Of a DNA stretch of 33,664 bases, positions 14,897 through 24,118 are shown one piece after another. Below the pieces are notes generated by a model. It saw only the letters and a list, made by a program, of their open reading frames with translations, was not told the DNA's origin and ran no database searches. This DNA comes from Syntrophaceae bacterium UBA4810 (GTDB lineage: Bacteria > Desulfobacterota > Syntrophia > Syntrophales > Smithellaceae). A program made the translations under genes and the position numbers. Location: contig DHGA01000101.1 in assembly GCA_002402545.1 (NCBI GenBank), positions 28,068 through 61,731 of the forward strand, in the 5' to 3' direction. Position 1 is the first letter of the stretch; each line of letters starts with the position of its first letter.

Positions 14897-14919
14897 GGGC
14901 GTGTTCCCTGAACACGCCT
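14897..14919. repeat. Perfect short palindrome, REP-like
   Basis: GGCGTGTTC (14898-14906) and GAACACGCC (14910-14918) are perfect inverted arms around CCT, with a G-T pair extending the stem by one. It follows the stop of the second RsbRD_N-like gene by about 50 bases. A C6 run, not T, comes next, so a terminator is unlikely. GTAGGGCGTGTTC-type hairpins commonly occur as dispersed repeats in genomes; only one copy is in this window. Confidence 0.55.
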
Positions 14920-14999
14920 CCCCCCGATTTGCTTGCCGGCGGCGGCATTCTGACGCTGAATCATTATTTAGACACATATTGGATTATCGAAATGCTATT

Positions 15000-16154
15000 T
15001 TAGAAGGTCTTTATAAATTTTATAATAAAAATAAATGGTTTGGAGATAAGAATCTCCCCGACACGCAACACCAACATTTCTGTTGGCCCGACACTCAGAA
15101 AAATGACCGGCACAAATATCCAATAGTATTTCCACATTTTTCTATTATCAATTTTGCGAACCAAAAATATGAAAACAAAAATTGCTATAACAATGGCTAT
15201 GGAAATCCAACAAATAAGCAGTAGGGAGCTGGGTTGATGATTAACCTTCATTAAAATAAAAGAAATTATAATCCTATTGATCAAAGCAAGAGTACAATAA
15301 AAATAGAGGAACGATACAGCCAATAGGGATTTATTGTTATAGCCTTGGTCAACAAGCTCCGCCGGGTAGGACTGAAGCTTCCGGTCAGACAGATTTTCCG
15401 CAATGACAAAAATAAGTGACAAAAATAATATAGCAACTGATAAATTCACAACAGCGATATCTACAGTTGTAAACTGCGCAACATCCGGAGCGGCTGGATG
15501 CCGACTTAATTCACGCACAATAATTCCATAAAAGGACGCAATCTTAACAAGTATCAGCGTAATGGATACAACATACAGAACCCTTACTATCCGAAGGATT
15601 TTAAGAAGATTTCTGTAGGAAATATGTTTTTTTGCGCTTTCGGGAGAGTCTTGAGGTGAAGCTGCATGCGCCAACATGACGATGTTATCTGTATCATCGC
15701 CGTTTTCTGCGTTTGCCGTTACGGCCGGGATTTCTTGTTTTACGGGGTGTGCCGGCTTCATTTTTTTAAACCAGCGGTTTGTTGCCGGATGCCACAACAA
15801 AACCAGGGAAATGATGTTCATCGTGTTTAAAATAATGCCTGCAAATGCCAGAAGAACGGGGTATTGCTTGTAATCAACAGGTGACGTAAAGGTGCCGATA
15901 ATAAAAACAAGTGTTACAATCGTCCACAGTATTCTGGCCCATGACCTTGCTTTGAATATTTTATATAAAATTAAAGCATAGAGAATAATCACTATAGCGT
16001 ACAGTGAATAGATTAAGGCTTGGCTTGCTTGAGGAGCTTGAGACCTAATGGTATCTATATCAAATATGAAAAAGTGGGCTGTTTGGAATAAAAATATTGA
16101 AATCGAAAGAATGAAGAAAGCACGCAGCTGACCTGGCATATGCAAGTTACCCAT
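15000..16154 (-). CDS. Polytopic membrane protein of unknown function
   Basis: With an ATG at 16154 the product has 384 residues. About nine hydrophobic segments are visible, split into an N-terminal group of four and a C-terminal group of four or five. They are separated by a polar linker of about 60 residues rich in Ala, Pro, Asp and Ser (around A-H-P-V-K-Q-E-I-P-A to E-S-A-K-K-H). I recognise no transporter or enzyme motif. An in-frame TTG at 16199 and an ATG at 16139 are alternative starts; none has a good ribosome-binding site. It stands alone between the RsbRD_N-like pair and tpiA, with no evident partner. Confidence 0.65.
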   Translation of the reverse strand: MGNLHMPGQLRAFFILSISIFLFQTAHFFIFDIDTIRSQAPQASQALIYSLYAIVIILYALILYKIFKARSWARILWTIVTLVFIIGTFTSPVDYKQYPVLLAFAGIILNTMNIISLVLLWHPATNRWFKKMKPAHPVKQEIPAVTANAENGDDTDNIVMLAHAASPQDSPESAKKHISYRNLLKILRIVRVLYVVSITLILVKIASFYGIIVRELSRHPAAPDVAQFTTVDIAVVNLSVAILFLSLIFVIAENLSDRKLQSYPAELVDQGYNNKSLLAVSFLYFYCTLALINRIIISFILMKVNHQPSSLLLICWISIAIVIAIFVFIFLVRKIDNRKMWKYYWIFVPVIFLSVGPTEMLVLRVGEILISKPFIFIIKFIKTF

Positions 16155-16262
16155 AAAAAAGACCGCTTGTGATGTTTTTTCTGAATGCCAAGCAAACAAT
16201 AAATAATTTTAGACAAAAAGGCAAATCAAAAAAAGAATTAAATATAGGGGAAGCAGCACAGC

Positions 16263-17018
16263 TTATTTCTGCTTGGCGATGTTTTTAATAATTCCTAAAA
16301 ATCCGTCTGCTTTTAGGGACGCGCCGCCAACAAGCGCGCCGTCGATGTCTTCCATGGCAATTAATTCAGAGATATTATCAGCTGTAACACTGCCGCCGTA
16401 GAGAAGGCGGATGCCGGCGGCGGCATCTTGATAGATTTCCCTTAAGATAGCGCGGATAAAGGCGTGCACATCTTGGGCTTGCGCGGGCGTAGCTACTTTT
16501 CCCGTGCCGATAGCCCACACCGGCTCGTAGGCGATGACCACGTTGTCAATTTTATCCACGCCGCGGAGGCCTTCTTTCACCTGCCTGCCTACCACCGCGC
16601 GCGTGACGTTTTTTTCTCTTTCTTCGTCTGTTTCCCCCACGCACATAATGGGCTTTAAACCGGCAGCCAGCGCTTTTTTGACTTTAAGATTTACATCGGC
16701 GTCTTTTTCGTGAAAATATTTGCGCCGTTCCGAATGGCCGATAAGCACATGCGTACAGCCGATATCTTTCAGCATCACGGGCGAAACTTCGCCCGTGAAA
16801 GCTCCCCTATCTTCATAAAACATGGTTTGCGCTGCCAGCGCTACGCGCGAACCTTTAATCGTTTGCGAAACGCTTTGTAAAGACGTAAAAGGCGGGGCCA
16901 GAATAACCTCTCCTTTTTTTATAGAGGCAGTTCCGTCTTTAATTGCGTTAGCCAGCGCCACTGCCTCAGCGATGGTGTTATTCATTTTCCAGTTTCCGGC
17001 AACAATCCATGTTCTCAT
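16263..17018 (-). CDS. tpiA: Triose-phosphate isomerase
   Basis: The 251-residue cytoplasmic enzyme interconverts dihydroxyacetone phosphate and glyceraldehyde 3-phosphate. All catalytic parts are visible: N9 and K11 in G-N-W-K-M, His95 in I-G-H-S-E-R-R, Glu165 in A-Y-E-P-V-W-A-I-G-T-G with its mobile loop, and the phosphate-binding Y-G-G-S-V near residue 210. Length is normal. AAGGAG lies about ten bases before the ATG. It follows pgk by 13 bases, so gap, pgk and tpiA form one transcription unit. Confidence 0.97.
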   Translation of the reverse strand: MRTWIVAGNWKMNNTIAEAVALANAIKDGTASIKKGEVILAPPFTSLQSVSQTIKGSRVALAAQTMFYEDRGAFTGEVSPVMLKDIGCTHVLIGHSERRKYFHEKDADVNLKVKKALAAGLKPIMCVGETDEEREKNVTRAVVGRQVKEGLRGVDKIDNVVIAYEPVWAIGTGKVATPAQAQDVHAFIRAILREIYQDAAAGIRLLYGGSVTADNISELIAMEDIDGALVGGASLKADGFLGIIKNIAKQK

Positions 17019-17031
17019 TTATTTTTTCTCC

Positions 17032-18210
17032 TTAACATTTATCCAGCGCGGCTATTCCCGGCAGGGTTTTTCCTTCCAATAGTTCTAGAAACGCGCCGCC
17101 GCCTGTTGAGATGTAAGACATTTTAGTGTTAAGGCCTGCCTGCCTGATGGCGGTTTCCGTATCGCCGCCGCCGATGATAGAAATCGCTCCGGAATCAGCT
17201 ATAATTTTGGCCAGCGCGAATGTTCCCTTGCTGAAAGGCGCCAGTTCAAACATGCCCACAGGCCCGTTCCAGACAATTGTTTTGACATCTTTCAAAGCGT
17301 CGGAAAACAAAGCAATTGTGGCAGGGCCAATATCGAGTCCCATCCAGTCTTCGGGTATATTTTTTATGTCGCAGACCTTCACCTCAGCATCCGCCGACGC
17401 GGTTTTAGCAATCACAGCATCCACCCGCAATATGAACTGTACATTTTTTTCTTTGGCTTTTTGCATGATTTTCCGCGCTGTATCGAGCATGTCCTCTTCA
17501 CATAGTGATTTGCCGACGTTTATCCCCTGGGCTTTTAAAAAAGTATAAGACATGCCGCCGCCGATAAGTAGTTTATCCACTTTTTCGATCAGGTTTTCCA
17601 ACAAGCCGATTTTGTCGGCAACCTTCGCGCCGCCGATGATGGCGGCAAGCGGCCGCGCAGGATTAATCAGGGCTTTTTGGAAATATTCAATTTCGTTTTT
17701 CAGCAAAAAACCCGCGGCGCATGTTTTTACATAATCGGTAATGGCCGAATTTGAAGCCGCCGCGCGGTGCGAAACGGCAAAAGCGTCGTCAATGTAGATA
17801 TCGCACAAAGAAGCAAGCTCTTTGGCAAACGCTGCGTCATTTTTATCCTCGCCCGGATGAAAGCGCAGATTTTCCAGCAAAATAACATCACCGTTTTTCA
17901 TTTTGCTGATTGCCTGCGTAACTTTTTCACCCACGCAGTCATCAACAAAAACAACTTCCTGCTGAATCAGGCCGGAAAGTATTGGCGCCACCGGCCCCAG
18001 TGACATTTCTTCCACGCGTTTTCCTTTGGGGCGTCCCAAATGCGAGGCGATGATGATTTTTGCTCCCTTTTCCAGAGCGTAGTTAATGGTTGGTATGTGC
18101 GCGCGCACGCGGTTATCGCTGGTAACTTTTCCTTCTTTTATCGGAACGTTAAAATCCACACGCAAAAAAACTTTTTTGCCCTTCATTTCAATCTGATCAA
18201 TGTACTTCAT
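17032..18210 (-). CDS. pgk: Phosphoglycerate kinase
   Basis: The 392-residue enzyme transfers phosphate between 1,3-bisphosphoglycerate and ADP. Visible motifs are L-R-V-D-F-N-V-P near residues 16-23, S-H-L-G-R-P-K-G near 56-63, L-L-E-N-L-R-F-H, the nucleotide-site W-N-G-P-V-G-M-F-E and the C-terminal G-G-G-D-T and S-T-G-G-G-A-F-L-E. The segment usually written D-A-F-x-x-x-H-R-A-H-A-S reads D-A-F-A-V-S-H-R-A-A-A-S here, a mild variant. AGGACAG provides a ribosome-binding site. It lies 24 bases after gap and 13 bases before tpiA, the classical bacterial order. Confidence 0.97.
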   Translation of the reverse strand: MKYIDQIEMKGKKVFLRVDFNVPIKEGKVTSDNRVRAHIPTINYALEKGAKIIIASHLGRPKGKRVEEMSLGPVAPILSGLIQQEVVFVDDCVGEKVTQAISKMKNGDVILLENLRFHPGEDKNDAAFAKELASLCDIYIDDAFAVSHRAAASNSAITDYVKTCAAGFLLKNEIEYFQKALINPARPLAAIIGGAKVADKIGLLENLIEKVDKLLIGGGMSYTFLKAQGINVGKSLCEEDMLDTARKIMQKAKEKNVQFILRVDAVIAKTASADAEVKVCDIKNIPEDWMGLDIGPATIALFSDALKDVKTIVWNGPVGMFELAPFSKGTFALAKIIADSGAISIIGGGDTETAIRQAGLNTKMSYISTGGGAFLELLEGKTLPGIAALDKC

Positions 18211-18234
18211 TTTACTGTCCTGCCTTTTTATGTT

Positions 18235-19233
18235 CTATTTCATAATGAAAGAGAGCAGATCCAGCATTCTGCTGGAAAAGCCCCATTCATTATCATACCA
18301 GGAAATTACTTTTATCATTCTCCCGCCGATTACCGTCGTGCTGGGCAAATCCACAATCGATGAATAGGGATTGCCGTAAAAATCGCGCGAAACCAGCTCT
18401 TCGTCCGTGCAGGAAAGAATTCCTTTCATCGAGCCTTCGGCGTATTTTCTGAATTTCGCGTTAAGTTCATCTTTGTTTGTTTCTTTGGACAAAACGGCGA
18501 CAAAATCCACCATGGATACATTCGGTGTCGGCACACGCACAGCCATTCCGTCGAGCTTGCCTTTCATTTCCGGAATCACTTCAGAGATGGCTTTGGCCGC
18601 GCCTGTGGTGGTGGGAATCATCGATAAAGCGGCGGCGCGCGCCCTTCGCAGATCCTTGTGCGCCTCGTCCGCGACAACCTGATCGTTGGTGTAAGAATGA
18701 ATGGTTGTCATTAGCCCGTATTCCACGCCGAATTCTTTATGCAGTATTTTGACAATGGGCGCCAGGCAGTTTGTGGTGCACGAGCCCATCGAGATAATAC
18801 TGTGTTTGTTTTTATCGTAATCCTCTTCGTTGACGCCCAGAACAAAAGTCACGTCGGGATTTTTTGCCGGGGCGGAGATAACCACTTTTTTAGCGCCGGC
18901 TTTAAGATGCTTTTCCGCACCCGCGCGATCGGTGAATCTGCCGGTGCTTTCCAGCACAACATCCACACCCAATTCTCTCCAGGGCAGATTTTCCGGTTCT
19001 CTTTCGGTAAATGTTTTTATTTCTTTGCCGTCCACAATGATCGATTTTTCCGTGTCTTTAACTTCGGCGTTCATTATTCCGTGGACGGAATCGTATTTTA
19101 AAAGATGCGCCAGCGTTTTGGTGTTTGCCAGATCGTTGACGGCGACAAATTCAACATCCTTGCTTTTAAAACCGGCGCGATACACCAGCCGGCCGATTCT
19201 TCCAAAACCGTTGATGGCTATTTTTATGGTCAT
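18235..19233 (-). CDS. gap: Glyceraldehyde-3-phosphate dehydrogenase, type I
   Basis: The 332-residue enzyme has the NAD-binding start I-N-G-F-G-R-I-G-R and V-N-D-L, whose Asp favours NAD over NADP. The catalytic Cys152 lies in S-M-G-S-C-T-T-N-C-L-A-P, where most members have S-N-A-S-C, and His179 in T-I-H-S-Y-T-N-D-Q. The C-terminal W-Y-D-N-E-W-G-F-S is intact. A strong AAGGAGG lies six to twelve bases before the ATG. It can run in either direction, and in an organism living on organic acids it would serve gluconeogenesis as well. It is 61 bases behind pyk. Confidence 0.97.
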   Translation of the reverse strand: MTIKIAINGFGRIGRLVYRAGFKSKDVEFVAVNDLANTKTLAHLLKYDSVHGIMNAEVKDTEKSIIVDGKEIKTFTEREPENLPWRELGVDVVLESTGRFTDRAGAEKHLKAGAKKVVISAPAKNPDVTFVLGVNEEDYDKNKHSIISMGSCTTNCLAPIVKILHKEFGVEYGLMTTIHSYTNDQVVADEAHKDLRRARAAALSMIPTTTGAAKAISEVIPEMKGKLDGMAVRVPTPNVSMVDFVAVLSKETNKDELNAKFRKYAEGSMKGILSCTDEELVSRDFYGNPYSSIVDLPSTTVIGGRMIKVISWYDNEWGFSSRMLDLLSFIMK

Positions 19234-19294
19234 ATTTTCCTCCTTTTTTTGAATTATTAATCAAAAAGACGCGATTGTGTCAACCAATAGTGAA

Positions 19295-20716
<1,422 letters not shown>

Positions 20717-20734
20717 GTTTTCCTCGTAAAAAAT

Positions 20735-21502
20735 TTATAATGAAGCCGCCAAAAAAGCCGCGCCGATCGCGCCGTTTACCTGCGCGTAGGGCGAAACTTC
20801 TATCTTCATGCTCAGCTTTTTCTCCAGCGCTTTGACAACACCGCTGTTGCGCGCCACGCCTCCGGTAATCATCACCGGCTCGGAAAGCCCCAGCCGCGCC
20901 GACATGGAAGCAACTCTGGCCGCGATGGATTCATGAATGCCCGCGATGATGTCCTGGCGTTTTTCCCCTTTGGCGATAAGCGAGATGACTTCCGATTCCG
21001 CGAAGACCGTGCACAGGGAGCTTATTTTGGATGGTTTTTTCGATTTAAGGGATATCGCGCCGAATTCATCCAGATCCACTTCCAGCGCGCGCGCCATCAC
21101 TTCCAGAAATCGTCCTGTGCCGGCGGCGCATTTGTCGTTCATGACAAAATTTTTAACTTTACCATCACCATCAAGAATTATCGCCTTGCTGTCCTGCCCG
21201 CCGATATCGATGATCGAGCGCACTTTTTTATCCAGATGATACGCGCCCGCGGCGTGGCACATGATTTCCGTAAATGTTTTGTCGGCGAACTTAACGCTGT
21301 TGCGTCCGTATCCGGTGGAAACAATTTTTTTTATGGCGGATTTATACAACGCGTTTTCGCGCAGAACATCTTCGTAAACACTTTTGCCGGCGGCCTCCGC
21401 GTTGTAGCCGGTGAAGATTACTTTTGTGCCGAGAATTTTTCCGTCTTCCACGATCGCGGCCTTCGCCGTGATCGAGCCTATGTCAATTCCTGCTGTGAGC
21501 AT
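20735..21502 (-). CDS. ATP-dependent activator of 2-hydroxyacyl-CoA dehydratase / benzoyl-CoA reductase family
   Basis: The 255-residue product is an ASKHA-fold ATPase of the BadF/BadG/BcrA/HgdC family. It has G-I-D-I-G-S near residues 5-10, I-D-I-G-G-Q-D near 98-104, and two cysteines, C125 in K-C-A-A-G-T-G-R-F-L-E and C164 in S-S-L-C-T-V-F-A-E-S-E. In HgdC of the glutamate-fermenting Acidaminococcus the equivalent cysteines bridge one [4Fe-4S] cluster across the dimer. It would drive one low-potential electron into its partner with ATP hydrolysis. The length matches single-subunit activators (HgdC-like), not the two-subunit BcrA/BcrD set. Both partner subunits lie directly upstream, separated by a palindromic repeat. 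Confidence 0.92.
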   Translation of the reverse strand: MLTAGIDIGSITAKAAIVEDGKILGTKVIFTGYNAEAAGKSVYEDVLRENALYKSAIKKIVSTGYGRNSVKFADKTFTEIMCHAAGAYHLDKKVRSIIDIGGQDSKAIILDGDGKVKNFVMNDKCAAGTGRFLEVMARALEVDLDEFGAISLKSKKPSKISSLCTVFAESEVISLIAKGEKRQDIIAGIHESIAARVASMSARLGLSEPVMITGGVARNSGVVKALEKKLSMKIEVSPYAQVNGAIGAAFLAASL

Positions 21503-21536
21503 GCGTTTTTATCCTTTTAATATATTTCTTTTTATC

Positions 21537-21627
21537 TGTCATTGCGAGGGCGTAGCCCGCGGCAATCTTCGGTTACTGAGTTTTGGTCATGAGATTGCTT
21601 CGGTCGCTTCGCTCACTCGCAAAGACA
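21537..21627. repeat. Palindromic dispersed-repeat-like element between activase and dehydratase genes
   Basis: TGTCATTGCGAG (21537-21548) is mirrored by CTCGCAAAGACA (21616-21627), 11 of 12, and the inner GCAATCTT is mirrored by GAGATTGC. Internal GGGCGTAGCCCGC and GGTCGCTTCGCTCAC segments complete the plan. Sequences of the form TGTCATTGCGAGGGCGAAGCCC with a mirrored end are frequent dispersed palindromes in bacterial genomes. It has no coding frame. It fills most of the 158-base gap. Confidence 0.75.
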
Positions 21628-21660
21628 TTGAGATAAAGTATCTTTGCCAAAACGGCGTTA

Positions 21661-22944
21661 TTATTTTTTGTTTTTCCGCTCCTTAATAATTTCCATGTAA
21701 GCGTCGATGCGTGTGGAAATCTGGCTTTCCGAAAAACTTCTTTCATCCGTCATGTCCGCTTCCAGCATCAGGCAGGGAATGCCTCTTTCTCTTTCCACGA
21801 TTTTCTGAATATCGAGTTGGCCGAAGGAATAGGGCTTGCAGCTGCGGTTGGAATGCAGCACAAAACCGTCCACGTCATATTTGTCAATCATTTCGATAAC
21901 CATTTTTGCCATCTGATCCACGCCGATGTTCAGATAAATGCGGGCGTGCGCCTCCGCCGCGGAATCAATAAAATTGTTTTCATCGATATATTTAAGCGCG
22001 CCGCACCAGGCCGTGGTGTAGGTATCGGCCACAAGACACGCGTTGTGCGAGGCGAATTTTTCCGAAAGCCATCTGGTGCGGTGCCAGATGGGGATGTTAT
22101 CCCAAAGCAGGCGGTATTTTTCGTTGGGTACCGCACCGATGCCGCGGGCGATGCGGTCTTTCATGTAACCAGCAAGCCAGGTGTAGTAATCGAGCACATC
22201 CTGCGTACCGCGCAGCGTGACAATCAGCGCCAGATGATAAAAGGCGTCGAACGCGCTCATGGGCGAAGGCTTGTGCGTGGCGGTATCGAGCACTGCCTGC
22301 CAAAGGAGCTGCCCCTGATGAGAAAGATGACCGACTTCTTTTAGTTTATCGAAATCAAATTTCCTGCCACATGCTTTTTCCAGAAAGACAATATATTCGT
22401 CAAACTGGGCGCGGACGTAGCGTCCCATTTCTTCCGTGTATTCGGTGTGGCAAAACGGCGTGTCCAGAATAAACAATGGCACATTGAAATAGCGCGCCTG
22501 AATTTCATACCATTTGAGCACTGTGCCGCAGATATTATTGCAGCAGACCAGCATATCGGGACGGGGAAGCCCCCCGATCGGACCGCCGTTGATGGTGGCG
22601 CAGGAGATGTCCGAGCGCGCGTAAGAGCACAGATCCGCCGAATAGCCCATATTTTCCGCCAGTTCGCAAAGATGGCCGCCCATTTTGCTGGCGCCGATCA
22701 TCGCTCCGTGATTTTCCGGATAAACGGGGATGACATCCATGGCGATGAGCGGTTCCACCGGGCCGCCGCTGGTGATCCAGGCCACTTTTTTGCCGGTCAA
22801 CCGTGCCGACTTGGCCTGGCTGTAATAAACCATCATATAATCTTTCATCGTTTTTGTTTTCTTAAAACGCATGGTGAACTTTTTGAATTTGCCTGCTAGT
22901 AGGATTAAAACCATTTTGAAGAATTCAGATATTGCCTTTTTCAT
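21661..22944 (-). CDS. 2-hydroxyacyl-CoA dehydratase / benzoyl-CoA reductase family, larger subunit
   Basis: The 427-residue product belongs to the HgdA/BcrB-like D-component family. The presumed [4Fe-4S] ligands are C106 (A-D-L-C-S-Y-A-R-S-D), C139 (N-N-I-C-G-T) and C369 in H-S-N-R-S-C-K-P-Y-S-F-G-Q-L-D. This last phrase is closer to BcrB/BzdO-like proteins than to classical HgdA. The first 30 residues are basic and partly hydrophobic, longer than usual. AAGGAACAG precedes the ATG. With the smaller subunit and the activase it would remove water from a 2-hydroxyacyl-CoA or reduce an aromatic ring by a radical route. Sequence alone does not decide which. Confidence 0.87.
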   Translation of the reverse strand: MKKAISEFFKMVLILLAGKFKKFTMRFKKTKTMKDYMMVYYSQAKSARLTGKKVAWITSGGPVEPLIAMDVIPVYPENHGAMIGASKMGGHLCELAENMGYSADLCSYARSDISCATINGGPIGGLPRPDMLVCCNNICGTVLKWYEIQARYFNVPLFILDTPFCHTEYTEEMGRYVRAQFDEYIVFLEKACGRKFDFDKLKEVGHLSHQGQLLWQAVLDTATHKPSPMSAFDAFYHLALIVTLRGTQDVLDYYTWLAGYMKDRIARGIGAVPNEKYRLLWDNIPIWHRTRWLSEKFASHNACLVADTYTTAWCGALKYIDENNFIDSAAEAHARIYLNIGVDQMAKMVIEMIDKYDVDGFVLHSNRSCKPYSFGQLDIQKIVERERGIPCLMLEADMTDERSFSESQISTRIDAYMEIIKERKNKK

Positions 22945-22977
22945 GTTCTGTTCCTTTATATGTTTATCGTTCGGGGT

Positions 22978-24099
22978 TTATAAAATTTGTATGAATGTTT
23001 CGAAACGCGTCTGCAGCTGTCCCACCGGGGGAAGTTCCGCTTCCATATCCAGAAGCATGAAGGGAATCTTTTCGGCTTCCAGCATTTCTTTCAGATAAGG
23101 ATAATCAAAGGCGTGCGGGTCGCAGAATTTTAGAAGCAGAAACACCACGCCTTGCGCCTTGCTTTGTTTGACCAGGCGGATGAGGTTTTCGCCGCGCCCG
23201 CGCAATTCCATATGCTTGGCGGGGCAAATCACTCTTTTCAGATAGCGCGCCGTAATCGCCTTTAGCGGCGCGATTTTTTCATTCATCTGCCCTTCAAAAT
23301 ACCTGTAACCGGTGCACAGATCATCCCAGACGACAACGCCGCCCGCGTCTTCGATGATGCCGTAAATATCCGGATGTGTGCAGACGCTGCCGGAAAGCAC
23401 CAGGCGTTTGGCTTCGTCGCGGGTTTTGCGCGGTTTTGCTTTTTGCAGCTGTTTAACGATTTGGGTCAGGATTTTCAGATACTGATCCCTGTCCATAATC
23501 ATCGCCGCTTTGATTACGGCGTGAAAATCCGTGCCGCTGATAATTTGCGGATTGGCGCATCTGAGCTCATAGAGCTTACCTGCGAGCGAGCGGATTTTAT
23601 TGTAGGTTTTGACGGATCTGGCAAGCATTGCCTGCGTGATATCTTTCCCGAGTGCTTTGCCTAAATCTTTTCTGCATTTTTCCAGGATGGCTGCCATATA
23701 CTTTTTGGCGCTGGGCGTGTCGAGCTTTACGGGCAGGACGACATCAAGATGAAACTGCTCGGGGATGTTGAGCCGCCAGATGTCGGAGAGTCGCTGAAAG
23801 GAATCGCAGGTGTGCGGGAAAATTATCCCGTCGACAAAATCCAGCCTCTTGTCCAGGGCTTCTTCCAGAATGCCGCGTACCAGCGAACAGCAGTAAGACT
23901 GCAGGTGCGTGTCGGCCAGGTGAATGTTTTCGTTGGTGCCGAACAGCCGCACGGGCAGTGCGCCCGCGGCCCAGATGATTTCTTCCGGCGCGTAGGAGCA
24001 ACAATAACCGACAACTTTCTTGCCGGTCTGCTTTTTGTATTTGCGGATGTAGGCGTACGGGTGTGAGACGACTTTTTTCAGTTGGGTGAGTTCTTTCAT
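22978..24099 (-). CDS. 2-hydroxyacyl-CoA dehydratase / benzoyl-CoA reductase family, smaller subunit
   Basis: The 373-residue product is the HgdB/BcrC-like partner. Cysteines likely to bind a [4Fe-4S] cluster are C70 or C71 (Q-S-Y-C-C-S-L-V-R-G), C98 (P-H-T-C-D-S-F-Q-R-L) and C326 in L-L-K-F-C-D-P-H-A-F-D-Y-P-Y-L. The K-F-C-D-P-H phrase is typical of BcrC/BzdN-like subunits. An early C-C-S-Y-A-P-E-E-I-I-W-A-A-G-A-L-P motif (residues 33-49) is also a family mark. AAGGTAAC lies upstream. It is 33 bases before the larger subunit gene and 19 bases after the ligase gene, so all four are one operon. Confidence 0.87.
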   Translation of the reverse strand: MKELTQLKKVVSHPYAYIRKYKKQTGKKVVGYCCSYAPEEIIWAAGALPVRLFGTNENIHLADTHLQSYCCSLVRGILEEALDKRLDFVDGIIFPHTCDSFQRLSDIWRLNIPEQFHLDVVLPVKLDTPSAKKYMAAILEKCRKDLGKALGKDITQAMLARSVKTYNKIRSLAGKLYELRCANPQIISGTDFHAVIKAAMIMDRDQYLKILTQIVKQLQKAKPRKTRDEAKRLVLSGSVCTHPDIYGIIEDAGGVVVWDDLCTGYRYFEGQMNEKIAPLKAITARYLKRVICPAKHMELRGRGENLIRLVKQSKAQGVVFLLLKFCDPHAFDYPYLKEMLEAEKIPFMLLDMEAELPPVGQLQTRFETFIQIL

Positions 24100-24118
24100 A
24101 AATGTTACCTTTTATATT

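Noticed and set aside
20933..21520. Plus-strand open frame of 195 codons opposite the activase gene
   Set aside because: The minus-strand product has both cluster cysteines and ATPase motifs; the plus-strand product has no recognisable feature.
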